From: Paraburkholderia unamae
Lineage (GTDB): Bacteria; Pseudomonadota; Gammaproteobacteria; Burkholderiales; Burkholderiaceae
DNA length: 64,000 nt
Reading direction: 5' to 3'
Assembly (NCBI RefSeq): GCF_003268775.1
Contig: NZ_QLSU01000008.1
Coordinates: 186,001-250,000, forward strand
Shown here: positions 7,727 to 15,309 of the stretch, piece by piece
How positions within the stretch are numbered: position 1 is the stretch's first letter
Layout: each line of letters opens with the position of its first letter
Notes under the pieces: model-generated
What the model was told of the DNA's origin: nothing
The model's input: only the letters and a program-made list of their open reading frames with translations
Database searches by the model: none
Program-made: the position numbers and the translations under genes

Positions 7727-7865
7727 GACATCTTCCGAACGGCCAAAGCCGTAGAGCGGCGCGGTGCCGATGAAGTTGATGCCGCGTTCGAGCGCCGCCC
7801 ATCGCCCAGGTCCCGAGCACGGCGCGCGATACGGGAGGTCCAATGCCCGGAATCGTTAATGTTTC
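7727..7865 (-). pseudogene. Degraded aldo/keto reductase fragment
   Basis: Two minus-strand frames together give a recognisable aldo/keto reductase N-terminus. First TIPGIGPPVSRAVLGTWAMGG (7865 to about 7794), then after a frame change ALERGINFIGTAPLYGFGRSEDV (about 7795 to 7727). Intact family members read LGTWxxGG...AxxxGINFIDTAxxYGxGxSE. The segment normally between these blocks is deleted, the frame shifts at about 7795, and the barrel beyond is unrecognisable. The normal DTA is GTA. Non-functional remnant between the ars and metal-efflux loci. Confidence 0.65.
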
Positions 7866-8030
7866 GACTGTCGTATTCGATGCTTTCGCTGCTCCAGGAA
7901 ACAACATGTGGCGCATTTTTGCCATGGCCACTGTTGAGCGCGATTCATCGTCCCGGTGAATGGAACAGAGGAAATTGGCGCGATTTCCTGAGCAGAACAG
8001 AGCGTTGGGACAGCGGATCAGCGCGCCTTG

Positions 8031-8498
8031 TTATGGCGCGATTCGCTTGAAACTGACGTAGTAATCGTCGGTGTAATAGCAGTCGTCGGTCTTCTTGTGA
8101 GGGCCGCCGCATACGATCCTGCGCAGCCCGCGATCGGCCGCGCCAGGGGTGCGCACGGTGTAGGTGTGGTAGTAGCCGCGCGGGTGCTTGGGCAGCAACT
8201 GCGCGGTATTGCGGAACAACACGCCGTCGTCGGCATAAGGGAAAGGGCCGCCCGTTTTGATCAACCCGAGTGTCTCGGCAGCTTCGGCCGGTAGCTGGGA
8301 TTTAGTCACGGTGCCCAGCAGACCCGATGCTTGCGCGCCTGACGCGGGCGTACCGCTTGCGGCTTGCGCTGGCTGAACCGGCGCCTGGCTCGCAGATGCG
8401 CCCGACGCTTCAGTGGCGTTTTTCGAACCTTCCTTGCCGCATCCAGCGAGGATCGCGCTCAAGGCGATGACGCAGGAGAAAGTCCACGCGCTCTTCAT
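8031..8498 (-). CDS. Lipoprotein with RNase Sa/barnase-like domain, catalytic residues lost
   Basis: A 155-residue protein. Residues 1-20 are a lipoprotein signal ending in the lipobox ILAGC (Cys20), followed by an Ala/Ser/Gln/Pro-rich linker to about residue 65. Residues 66-155 align by eye with microbial guanyl-specific ribonucleases of the RNase Sa type: LPAEAAETLGLIKTGGPFPY, DGVLFRN, RGYYHTYTVRTPG, RGLRRIVCGG and YYTDDYYVSF. In RNase Sa the catalytic triad is Glu54, Arg69 and His85. Here the Glu position is Thr112 (YYHTYTV instead of YYHEYTV) and the His position is Tyr146 (DDYYVSF instead of GDHYATF); Arg127 is kept. It is therefore probably not an active RNase. Start ATG 8498 chosen for the signal peptide; the frame is open further upstream. 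Confidence 0.8.
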   Translation of the reverse strand: MKSAWTFSCVIALSAILAGCGKEGSKNATEASGASASQAPVQPAQAASGTPASGAQASGLLGTVTKSQLPAEAAETLGLIKTGGPFPYADDGVLFRNTAQLLPKHPRGYYHTYTVRTPGAADRGLRRIVCGGPHKKTDDCYYTDDYYVSFKRIAP

Positions 8499-8539
8499 GA
8501 AACGGTTCTCCCTCGTTGACCCGAAATCGACGACCGGAA

Positions 8540-8559
8540 TAGCGATAAAGGTATCGCTA
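8540..8559. promoter_or_regulatory. 8-bp inverted repeat upstream of the RNase-like lipoprotein gene
   Basis: TAGCGATA (8540-8547) and TATCGCTA (8552-8559) form a perfect inverted repeat with a 4-base spacer, about 42 bp before the lipoprotein start codon on the minus strand. It could be an operator or a short hairpin in the leader. No regulator can be assigned. Confidence 0.4.
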
Positions 8560-8725
8560 ATGGCGAAGCGAAGCAATGCTCGCGCCATTTCGATGTTAGT
8601 TATCGTTTGAGTTCGCTTCGTCTTCGCGCTCGCACGAGCCGCGACAGCACGTTGATAGCGGTCGTTGTGTTCGCACTGGCCTTCATCTGCCAACCGGCGC
8701 TAGCCCACGCGGCCTTTGACATTTT

Positions 8726-8774
8726 AGTATACCCCCCCACCCTATGATGCTAGTATACCCCCCTACGGTATAAC
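8726..8774. promoter_or_regulatory. Two C-tract operators for DmeR (RcnR/CsoR type)
   Basis: Two copies of AGTATACCCCCC, starting at 8726 and 8752 (26 bp apart), precede dmeR. The second reads GTATACCCCCCTACGGTAT, with ATACC/GGTAT arms around the C-tract; the first is ATACCCCCCCACCCTAT. A G/C tract flanked by A+T-rich inverted arms is the known architecture for tetrameric RcnR/CsoR-family sensors. Two phased sites suggest binding on one DNA face. Confidence 0.75.
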
Positions 8775-8786
8775 TGGACGCTCAAT

Positions 8787-9059
8787 ATGAGCCATACGAT
8801 TCGAGAAAAACAGAAACTGCTCAACCGGGTGCGCCGCATCAAGGGACAGGTCGAGGCCATCGAACGCGCGCTCGAGGAGGAGCGCGGCTGCATGGACGTG
8901 CTGCAACTCATCACGAGCAGCCGTGGCGCGATGAACGGATTGCTGGCCGTCGTGCTGGAGGACCATATCCGCACCCATCTCGTCGACGTGGAGTCCGAGG
9001 ACGATCATGGCAGCGGCAAGGAACAGCTAATCGAAGTCGTCCACAGCTACTTCAAGTGA
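8787..9059 (+). CDS. dmeR: DmeR: RcnR-like nickel/cobalt-responsive repressor
   Basis: A 90-residue all-helical regulator of the CsoR/RcnR/FrmR family. It carries exactly the ligand set of the Ni/Co sensor RcnR: His3, Cys35 (ERGCMD), His60 and His64 (LEDHIRTHL), rather than the C-H-C set of copper CsoR. Basic residues of helix 1 (LLNRVRRIKGQVEAIER) contact DNA. It is 7 bp upstream of dmeF in one transcript, behind two C-tract operators. The expected logic is metal binding releasing the repressor to express the exporter. FrmR-type formaldehyde sensing is less likely given the ligand set and the neighbour. Confidence 0.9.
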   Translation: MSHTIREKQKLLNRVRRIKGQVEAIERALEEERGCMDVLQLITSSRGAMNGLLAVVLEDHIRTHLVDVESEDDHGSGKEQLIEVVHSYFK

Positions 9060-9066
9060 GACAGGC

Positions 9067-10071
9067 ATGAGCGAATTCGAGAACGCCGCTTTCGGCGCAG
9101 GGCATGACCACATCTTTCTTGGCGCGGCCCACGAAGAGAACGAGCGCAGAACCTGGATGGTGATTGCGCTGTGCAGCGCGATGATGGTGACCGAGATCGT
9201 CGGCGGGAGTCTTTTTGGCTCGCTCGCACTCGTGGCCGATGGCCTCCACATGTCGACGCATGCCGGCGCAATGCTGATCGCCGCATTGGCCTATACGTAC
9301 GCGCGCAGGCACGCCACCGACCCGCGCTTCGTATTCGGCACGGGCAAGCTGGGAGACCTCGCGGGCTTCACCAGCGCCATTGTCCTTGCCATGATTGCGC
9401 TGCTGATCGGGTACGAAGCCGTCTCGCGCTTTCTCTCGCCCGTGCCGATCCACTTCGGCCAGGCGATCCCCATCGCGGTGCTTGGCCTGCTGGTCAATCT
9501 TGCGAGCGTATGGCTGCTGAGCGGCAACCATCACGGGCACAGCCATGGGCATGGGCATGAGCACGAAAATGAGGACGCGCACGGCCATGCACAGGAATGC
9601 GAAGGACACGACCACGACGTCGCGGAAGTTGCCGCGAACCGTGACCACAACATTCGCTCGGCCTACATCCACGTCATAGCCGATGCTGCGGTTTCCGTGT
9701 TGGCAATCGTCGGCCTGCTGCTGGCGCGGGCGTTTGGCTGGGTCTGGATGGACCCGCTCGCGGGCGTGATCGGCGCGCTGGTGATCGCGAACTGGTCGTG
9801 GGGCTTGATGCGCGATACGGGCGGCATTCTGCTCGACATGAATCTGGACAAGCGCATGGCCGAGAACGTCCGCCATGCCATCGAAGACAACGGCGACACC
9901 GTGCTCGACCTCCACGTCTGGCGCGTCGGCCCAGGGCACATGAGCGCCGTCGTGTCCGTTGCCACCGGCGAGGCGCAGCGCAACCCGCGCTTCTACCACG
10001 CGGCGCTCAAGCGGTTCAAGGGCCTGTCGCATGTCACGGTCGAAGTGAATCCGGCCCGCGCAACCGCCTGA
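9067..10071 (+). CDS. dmeF: DmeF: cation diffusion facilitator (Co/Ni efflux)
   Basis: A 334-residue inner-membrane metal/proton antiporter with six transmembrane helices and a C-terminal cytosolic metal-binding domain. Metal-site helices are visible: LVADGLHMSTHAGAML (HxxxD-type site in TM2) and SAYIHVIADAAVSVLAIVG (HxxxD in TM5). Between TM4 and TM5 lies a His-rich loop (NHHGHSHGHGHEH and further HDHD) typical of DmeF, and the N-terminus has another His-Asp-His (GHDHIFLG). The loop likely captures Co(II)/Ni(II). Coupling to an RcnR-type sensor supports Co/Ni rather than Zn. It terminates at 10071 with no further gene in the transcript. Confidence 0.92.
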   Translation: MSEFENAAFGAGHDHIFLGAAHEENERRTWMVIALCSAMMVTEIVGGSLFGSLALVADGLHMSTHAGAMLIAALAYTYARRHATDPRFVFGTGKLGDLAGFTSAIVLAMIALLIGYEAVSRFLSPVPIHFGQAIPIAVLGLLVNLASVWLLSGNHHGHSHGHGHEHENEDAHGHAQECEGHDHDVAEVAANRDHNIRSAYIHVIADAAVSVLAIVGLLLARAFGWVWMDPLAGVIGALVIANWSWGLMRDTGGILLDMNLDKRMAENVRHAIEDNGDTVLDLHVWRVGPGHMSAVVSVATGEAQRNPRFYHAALKRFKGLSHVTVEVNPARATA

Positions 10072-10328
10072 GCGATGGCGGTCAAATGGACCTGCGCGAT
10101 CCCGGAGACTTCTTTTTCGTCCATCACGGAGTCGGCAGCGAAGACTGGAGCCCCGACGGCTTCACGCCCTTGCGGTCCTGATCTTCGACGTGGCGAGCAC
10201 GCGCGGCGCCCTCGCCTTGTCTCGCAAGGTCTGGAGAACTGGAATGGCGTCGATCAGACAAACTGTATATTGAGCCGGATTCCCGACGAAGCCTACACTC
10301 GTGAGATCGGCATCTTCAAGACTCCGCT

Positions 10329-10952
10329 ATGCTCAAGATCCTGGGAAAGGCTTCGTCCATCAACGTTCGCAAGGTGCTGTGGACCTGTGCCGAACTCGAT
10401 CTTCCATTCGAGCAGGAAGATTGGGGAACAGGATTCAGATCCACCCAGACGCCGGAATTCCTTTCGCTGAATCCCAACGGCCTGGTGCCCGTTTTGAGGG
10501 ACGGCGATCTTGTCCTCTGGGAATCGAACACCATCATCCGCTACCTGGCTTCGCGCTACGGCGGAGCGCACCTTTATCCCGCCGATCCCACCGAACGTGC
10601 GCGGGTCGATCAATGGATGGACTGGCAGGCAACCGAGCTCAATCGATCATGGAGCTACGCATTTCTGGGTCTGGTGCGGCAATCGCCGGCTCATCAGTCG
10701 GCGGACGAGACAGCGCGTTCGATAGCGAACTGGACCGGCAATATGCGCATCCTGAACGCACAGTTGCATGCCACAGGTGCGTTTGTTGCCGGCAAATCGT
10801 TCTCACTGGCCGATATTCCTGTGGGGCTGTCGGTCAACCGCTGGCTCCGCACGCCTTTCGAACACGCGGATTTCCCGGCGGTGACCGACTATTTTCATCG
10901 ATTGCGCGAGCGATCCGGATTTTCAGTCCACTGCGCAAACGGTTTGCCCTAA
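10329..10952 (+). CDS. Glutathione S-transferase
   Basis: A 207-residue cytosolic GST. The N-terminal thioredoxin-like domain (1-80) shows MLKILGKASSINVRKVLWTCAEL with the Ser-Ser-Ile-Asn segment near the expected catalytic Ser, NPNGLVPVLRDGDLVLWESNTIIRYLASRYG with the cis-Pro and the ES pair that binds the glutathione gamma-glutamyl group. The C-terminal helical domain has the FSLADIPVG capping motif. It is monocistronic, convergent with the PhzF-like gene. The electrophilic substrate cannot be inferred. The about 257 bases before it, after dmeF, hold no recognisable gene. Confidence 0.9.
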   Translation: MLKILGKASSINVRKVLWTCAELDLPFEQEDWGTGFRSTQTPEFLSLNPNGLVPVLRDGDLVLWESNTIIRYLASRYGGAHLYPADPTERARVDQWMDWQATELNRSWSYAFLGLVRQSPAHQSADETARSIANWTGNMRILNAQLHATGAFVAGKSFSLADIPVGLSVNRWLRTPFEHADFPAVTDYFHRLRERSGFSVHCANGLP

Positions 10953-10978
10953 GCGCAGGCTGACACCACGCCGGGCCA

Positions 10979-11779
10979 TCACAAATCGGGCACGTCGATC
11001 GTGCCCTCCAGATACTGAACCGCATGCCCCGAAATGCGAACGCGGCCTGCATCAAGCTCACAATGCAGCACGCCGCTGCGCCGCGACGCCTGCATTGCCA
11101 GCAGCTTTGTCTTGCCAAGCCGCTTCGCCCAGTACGGCGTGAGCGCCGTATGAATCGAGCCCGTGACCGGGTCTTCGTCGCCACCGTTTGCCGGCCAGAA
11201 ATATCGCGAGACAAAATCGTAGCGCTCGCCCGGCGCGCTCACCACGACGTCGCGTGGTCCGAGCCGGGCGATCAAGTCCAGATCGGGAACGACAGCGCGC
11301 ACCTGATCCTCGTGCTCGTAAATCGCAATGAAGGCCTGCTGCCCGACGAACACTTCCTTCGGGCGAATGGAGAGTCCGCGTGCGAGTTCGTCCGGCATGG
11401 CGTCGAGCGGCTCGATGTCACGTTGCGGAAAATCCATCTCGACCATGTGGTCGCGTCCGCGCCGAACGGTGAACGCGCCTACCGCGTCAGCATGGAATTC
11501 GATCAGGTCGCGCTCGGGAAACCGCTTGAACAACACGAAGGCGCCCGCCAGCGTTGCATGTCCGCAGAATGCAATCTCCGTGATCGGCGAGAACCAGCGG
11601 ATATCAAATCCCCCGTTCGACCTCGGCACAAGGAAAGCGGTTTCGGACAGGTTATTCTCCGTCGCGATCGCTTGCATGAGAGACGACGCAAGCCAGGCTT
11701 CAAGCAAGACCACCGCCGCATAGTTGCCCTTGAAGATTTCGCTTGTGAACGCATCGATTTGATAGATTGGAAGCTTCAT
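10979..11779 (-). CDS. PhzF-family isomerase/epimerase
   Basis: A 266-residue protein of the PhzF/diaminopimelate-epimerase-like fold. Marks: QIDAFTSEIFKGNYAAVVLL, the catalytic glutamate in NLSETAFLV (Glu46), FCGHATLAGA (His74) and GGDEDPVTGSIHTALTPYWAKRLGK. PhzF itself isomerises trans-2,3-dihydro-3-hydroxyanthranilate in phenazine synthesis, but no other phz gene is nearby, and most family members have unknown substrates. The normally conserved G-N-P-A/C is GNYA here. It is convergent with the GST gene and appears monocistronic. Confidence 0.88.
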   Translation of the reverse strand: MKLPIYQIDAFTSEIFKGNYAAVVLLEAWLASSLMQAIATENNLSETAFLVPRSNGGFDIRWFSPITEIAFCGHATLAGAFVLFKRFPERDLIEFHADAVGAFTVRRGRDHMVEMDFPQRDIEPLDAMPDELARGLSIRPKEVFVGQQAFIAIYEHEDQVRAVVPDLDLIARLGPRDVVVSAPGERYDFVSRYFWPANGGDEDPVTGSIHTALTPYWAKRLGKTKLLAMQASRRSGVLHCELDAGRVRISGHAVQYLEGTIDVPDL

Positions 11780-11957
11780 GGCGCCTTCTTGTCCTGAACC
11801 CGTTGGTTCTTCCGATAGAAGCCCCCATGCTAGCGCCCGCCATTCACCTCAAACATGGACACAATATGGCGTTGGTCGGCAAAAATTGACAGGCGTGAAT
11901 GCGCGTCATCCATTTCGACGACTCACGAGCCGCCACGCCTTGTCACCCTCGCTACAC

Positions 11958-12719
11958 TCAGCGCCCCTTGAAAACCGGCGCGCGTTTTTCCACGGAAGCG
12001 CGCGTGGCTTCGCGGGCGTCTTCCGTATACATCAGCTTCGTGCTGAAACTCTGCTCGTGTTGATAGGCGGCTTCGAGCGCCATCGACTCGATGTCGTTGA
12101 GCGCCTCTTTCGCATAGCGCAAACCAAGTGGGCTTTTCGCCGCGATTTTCGCGGCAAGCTCCAGCGCCGTCGGCATGAGTTCGCCCGGTGCGACCACTTG
12201 ATCCACGAGGCCCAGGCGCAGCGCCTCTTGCGCACTGATCGGCTCCCCCGTGAAATACATGCGCCGCAGCGCGCCCTGCGGAATCAAACGGCCGTGATGC
12301 GCAGCGCCGCCGCACCGGCCCACGTTGATTTCCGGTGTGCCAAAGCGCGCGTGGCTTGCCGCGATACGGATGTCGCAAACCGTGGCCAGCACGGAGCCCG
12401 CGCCGAGCGCCGGTCCGTTGATCGCCGCAATCACCGGAATGGCGCAGCGATAGACGGCCGAGAACGTCCGGCGCACGATCGCGGCGCGCTCCGGGTCCTG
12501 CTCGGGCGTCGCAGCGAGAAACTCATTGAGGTCGAGCCCCGCGCAAAACGCGCGTTCGCCCGCCCCCGTGAATACGACGCAATGCACATCGAGTTCCTTG
12601 CCGAGTTGCTCGAACAGGTCGGCAATTTCGCCATAGAGTGCGATAGTCAGTGCGTTGACGGGCGGACGGTCGATCGTGACGATCGCCACGCCGTCGCGTT
12701 TCTCAAGCTTGAGCGACAT
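11958..12719 (-). CDS. Enoyl-CoA hydratase/isomerase family protein
   Basis: A 253-residue crotonase-fold protein. The oxyanion hole peptides are clear (AFCAGLDLNEF and NGPALGAGSVLATVCDIRIAA). The first catalytic glutamate is present in FGTPEINVGRCGG, while the second hydratase glutamate region reads AAHHGRLI and lacks the usual Glu, so isomerase, thioesterase or dehydratase chemistry on a CoA thioester is possible. It is the last gene of the minus-strand catabolic cluster, 55 bp after the amidohydrolase, and should act on the acyl-CoA made by the CoA-transferases and acyl-CoA dehydrogenase upstream. Confidence 0.88.
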   Translation of the reverse strand: MSLKLEKRDGVAIVTIDRPPVNALTIALYGEIADLFEQLGKELDVHCVVFTGAGERAFCAGLDLNEFLAATPEQDPERAAIVRRTFSAVYRCAIPVIAAINGPALGAGSVLATVCDIRIAASHARFGTPEINVGRCGGAAHHGRLIPQGALRRMYFTGEPISAQEALRLGLVDQVVAPGELMPTALELAAKIAAKSPLGLRYAKEALNDIESMALEAAYQHEQSFSTKLMYTEDAREATRASVEKRAPVFKGR

Positions 12720-12774
12720 GTTTAGTCATCCTTTTTAAATTGAGTACGCCTGTGACGACGTACATACGATCCGT

Positions 12775-13698
12775 TCAGTTCTCGAACCGGTAAATCCGCG
12801 CGGGGTTATCGACGAGTATGGCTTGCCGCAAAGCGGAGTCGTCCACCCAGTGCTGGAACGTGTCGAGCAGCGCGCCGACGTCTGGTGCGGCGTCGCCCAT
12901 GCGCACGAACGGCCAGTCGGAACTCCACACCAGTTGCTTCGCATTCGCTTCGACGAGACGATCGTGAAACGGCCGCAGATCCTCGTAATCCGGCGGCTGT
13001 TTCGAGACGCGGCACAGTGCGAGCTTCACTGCAATGCGCCCTTCGCGCAACAGCGCGAGCACGTTGGCGAAGTCACGGTGCGCAACGCCCAGCGTGGGGT
13101 CGAAGCATGTCATATGCTCGAACACCACGGGCAGCCCCGCTTTCCCGAGACGCTCGGCGATAGCCGGCACATCGGCGCAGCGCGCCCATACCTGCGCGTG
13201 CCAGCCCAGCATCTTCATTCGGCTTGCCAGCGCGAGCGCCGTATCGACACCCACGCTACCGGCGAAGGGCTTGCCGGTTTGCGGGCTCGGCATTTCGTTG
13301 AAGCGCAGCGCACGCACGCCGCTCGCGTGGAGCGATTCCAGTGCCGCGTCGCTCACGTTCGCGTCCGTCACGGCTACGCCGCGTATGCGGCCGCCTCCGG
13401 CACGCAGTGCCGCCACGAGCGCCGTATTGTCGGTGCCGTACGGCGCGGGTTGAACCAGCACGCCGCGCTGCGCGCCGATCGTCGCGAGCATCTCCTGATA
13501 CGTGGCGGCCGGCGCAAGCGGCGGCGGATAGCTCGATGGCGTCGCAAACGCAAATGTGTCGTACGGGCCGAATACATGCGAATGCGTGTCGCACGCGAAT
13601 GCCGGCAAAGGCTCGCGCGGTGCGCGCGGCATTTGCGCGGGCACTGTTTCGCTCGGGCGCAGCGGGTCGGCTGTCGCGCTCCGGGAGTTATTCGCCAT
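12775..13698 (-). CDS. Amidohydrolase, 2-pyrone-4,6-dicarboxylate-hydrolase-like
   Basis: A 307-residue TIM-barrel metal-dependent hydrolase. The first metal motif is FACDTHSHVFGP (DxHxH type), and later barrel elements include VFEHMTCFDP, IAVKLALCRVSKQ and the Asp of VWSSDWPFVRMG. This pattern resembles LigI-like lactonases, which open pyrone dicarboxylates, and related lactone hydrolases. ATG at 13698 is chosen over the upstream open frame because it gives the family length and overlaps the GST stop by 11 bp, implying translational coupling. It probably hydrolyses a lactone or cyclic intermediate of the pathway. Confidence 0.82.
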   Translation of the reverse strand: MANNSRSATADPLRPSETVPAQMPRAPREPLPAFACDTHSHVFGPYDTFAFATPSSYPPPLAPAATYQEMLATIGAQRGVLVQPAPYGTDNTALVAALRAGGGRIRGVAVTDANVSDAALESLHASGVRALRFNEMPSPQTGKPFAGSVGVDTALALASRMKMLGWHAQVWARCADVPAIAERLGKAGLPVVFEHMTCFDPTLGVAHRDFANVLALLREGRIAVKLALCRVSKQPPDYEDLRPFHDRLVEANAKQLVWSSDWPFVRMGDAAPDVGALLDTFQHWVDDSALRQAILVDNPARIYRFEN

Positions 13699-14305
13699 CG
13701 CCTGGCTCCGTGCTGCGCATCGAGTCGCGTTGCGCGAATTGCGCATGCCAGGCAGCAAGCGCCGGGCGTCCTTCGCGCCACTGCAAATCGGGCAAACGGA
13801 AATCGTAGTAGGCGAGCACGCACGCAATGGCGATATCGCCAATCTGGATCGCATCGAGACGCAACGTGGGCGCGAGCGCTTCGAGTGCGTCGAGCGAGGC
13901 GGCCGACTTCGCGGCAAAGCCCGCGAGCCATTGCGCGCGCTGCTGCGCTTCGGGTTTGTTGCGCTCCTGCCGCCACAGCAGGAGAACGTCGAGCAGGCCG
14001 TCAGCGAAGGCCTGCTGCTGAAGCGCGACGAAGCGCTCGCGCCCTGCCACGGGGAAAAGCCGGTTACCGTCGTGCAGCGTGTCGAGGTACTCGCAGATCA
14101 CCGACGAATCGAACAGCACGAGGCCGTCGTCGAGCACGAGCGTCGGCAACTTGCTCAGCGGATTGTCGCGCATGAGATCGGGATTGGGCTTGTCCATCGC
14201 CACAGGCGAGCGCACGCATTCGATACGCGGCGCGACGCCGGTTTCCAGCGCACAAACCATCACTTTGCGCACGAACGGCGAACGGGGTGACCAGTGTAGT
14301 TTCAT
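13688..14305 (-). CDS. Glutathione S-transferase (cluster-encoded)
   Basis: A 205-residue GST. The N-terminal domain reads MKLHWSPRSPFVRKVMVCALE, with Ser6/Ser9 near the glutathione thiol, then NPLSKLPTLVLDDGLVLFDSSVICEYLD with cis-Pro and the acidic/Ser pair. The C-terminal domain has IQIGDIAIACVLAYYDFRLPDLQW. In this cluster it may isomerise or cleave a maleylacetate-like or ether intermediate, but that is speculation. It is the first gene after the GntR-type operator at 14372-14403 and overlaps the amidohydrolase gene, so GST, amidohydrolase and enoyl-CoA hydratase form one likely operon. Confidence 0.87.
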   Translation of the reverse strand: MKLHWSPRSPFVRKVMVCALETGVAPRIECVRSPVAMDKPNPDLMRDNPLSKLPTLVLDDGLVLFDSSVICEYLDTLHDGNRLFPVAGRERFVALQQQAFADGLLDVLLLWRQERNKPEAQQRAQWLAGFAAKSAASLDALEALAPTLRLDAIQIGDIAIACVLAYYDFRLPDLQWREGRPALAAWHAQFAQRDSMRSTEPGDGE

Positions 14306-14371
14306 CGAGCGATTCCTTCGTTACGGCAACGGGGCGCATGACCGCATGGAGTCATGCCATGTCGCCCGTCA

Positions 14372-14403
14372 TTTAGGTCAATTATATGTCCTTTTGACCT
14401 ATA
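14372..14403. promoter_or_regulatory. Predicted GntR operator upstream of the GST operon (site B)
   Basis: TTTAGGTCA (14372-14380) and TGACCTATA (14395-14403) form an inverted repeat, with 7-bp perfect inner arms AGGTCAA/TTGACCT. On the minus strand a TATAAT -10 hexamer lies inside it, so binding would block the GST promoter. The same TATAGGTCA...TGACC layout occurs at 20921-20949. The GntR gene lies next door. Confidence 0.6.
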
Positions 14404-14465
14404 AGCCGTAGCAAAAGGTTTTCGGTGAAAACCCTGGCGAGCGCGAGCCCGCTACGCGGCGATGG

Positions 14466-15221
14466 CTAGAGCGCGACCTTGATGTCGAGCCGCACGACGT
14501 CGCCGCGATACACACCGTTGCCCACGAATACGATCGTGCCGCTCGCGTCCGTGGCGGTCCGCCAGGCGTGCGCCACCGGTGCATTGAGCGGAATCTCCAG
14601 CATGCGCGAGAGTTCCACATCAGCCGCGCCGATGGTGATGGTCTGGTGAATCTCGCGCAATTCGAGGTCTGGCATGTCGCGCAAAATGCGCATGGTGGTG
14701 TGCTGCTTGAACGCCGACTTCGGAATGCGCCGGGTTAGCCGCTCGTCGATATAGGCATCGCCCAGATAATAGGGCTGGCCTTCGCGCGAGTGACGGCGAC
14801 GCCAATGCTGGTAAGACGGCGCGAGCTGGCCCGCGGTGTGCAGCACGCTGCCGGGCATGACGCCCTTCTCGTGCTTGAGGATTTCGATGGTCGCGCCTTC
14901 CGCCGCCAGCAGCAGTCCCGAAAGATCCGTGGGCACTTCGCACCACAAGGCGCTTTGCGGCTTCTGGATGACAAAGGTGCCCTTCGCGCGAAAGCGCTCG
15001 ATGAGCTTTTCGTCTTCGAGCAGGCCAAGCGCCTGGCGCACCGTCGCGCGTGCGACGGCGCACTCCTCGGCCAGATCGTCCACCGTGGGAATCTGTTCGC
15101 CCACCGGCCATTGGCCCGATTCGATGCGGCGCCGGAACAGCGTCGCAAGCTGAATGTAGCGGGCCACGCCGCTCAGGCTGAAATCGATGGCTGGTTCCCT
15201 GAGGGCCGCCTCATGACTCAT
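14466..15221 (-). CDS. GntR/HutC-family regulator with UTRA ligand domain
   Basis: A 251-residue regulator. Residues about 20-90 form the winged helix: QLATLFRRRIESGQWPVGEQIPTVDDLAEECAVARATVRQALGLLEDEKLIERFRAKGTFVI. Residues about 105-250 are the UTRA effector domain, with PYYLGDAYIDERLTRRIP and NAPVAHAWRTATDASGTIVFVGNGVYRGDVVRLDIKV. HutC-type members are usually repressors released by a pathway intermediate. It sits in the middle of the catabolic cluster, between the CMD-like gene and the GST operon, and two matching inverted repeats flank the cluster promoters, so it is the probable pathway regulator. Confidence 0.9.
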   Translation of the reverse strand: MSHEAALREPAIDFSLSGVARYIQLATLFRRRIESGQWPVGEQIPTVDDLAEECAVARATVRQALGLLEDEKLIERFRAKGTFVIQKPQSALWCEVPTDLSGLLLAAEGATIEILKHEKGVMPGSVLHTAGQLAPSYQHWRRRHSREGQPYYLGDAYIDERLTRRIPKSAFKQHTTMRILRDMPDLELREIHQTITIGAADVELSRMLEIPLNAPVAHAWRTATDASGTIVFVGNGVYRGDVVRLDIKVAL

Positions 15222-15309
15222 TGCTACTCCGGGTCGTGTCGTTTGCCGCTCATGCGCGGCGCGTCCCGCTAGTGTAATGCAAAGAACCAGTGAACCAGAC
15301 TACTGACCT

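Noticed and set aside
10979..11779. Phenazine biosynthesis locus suggested by PhzF
   Set aside because: No phzA/B/C/D/E/G or modifying gene is near; PhzF-fold proteins are widespread with other roles.
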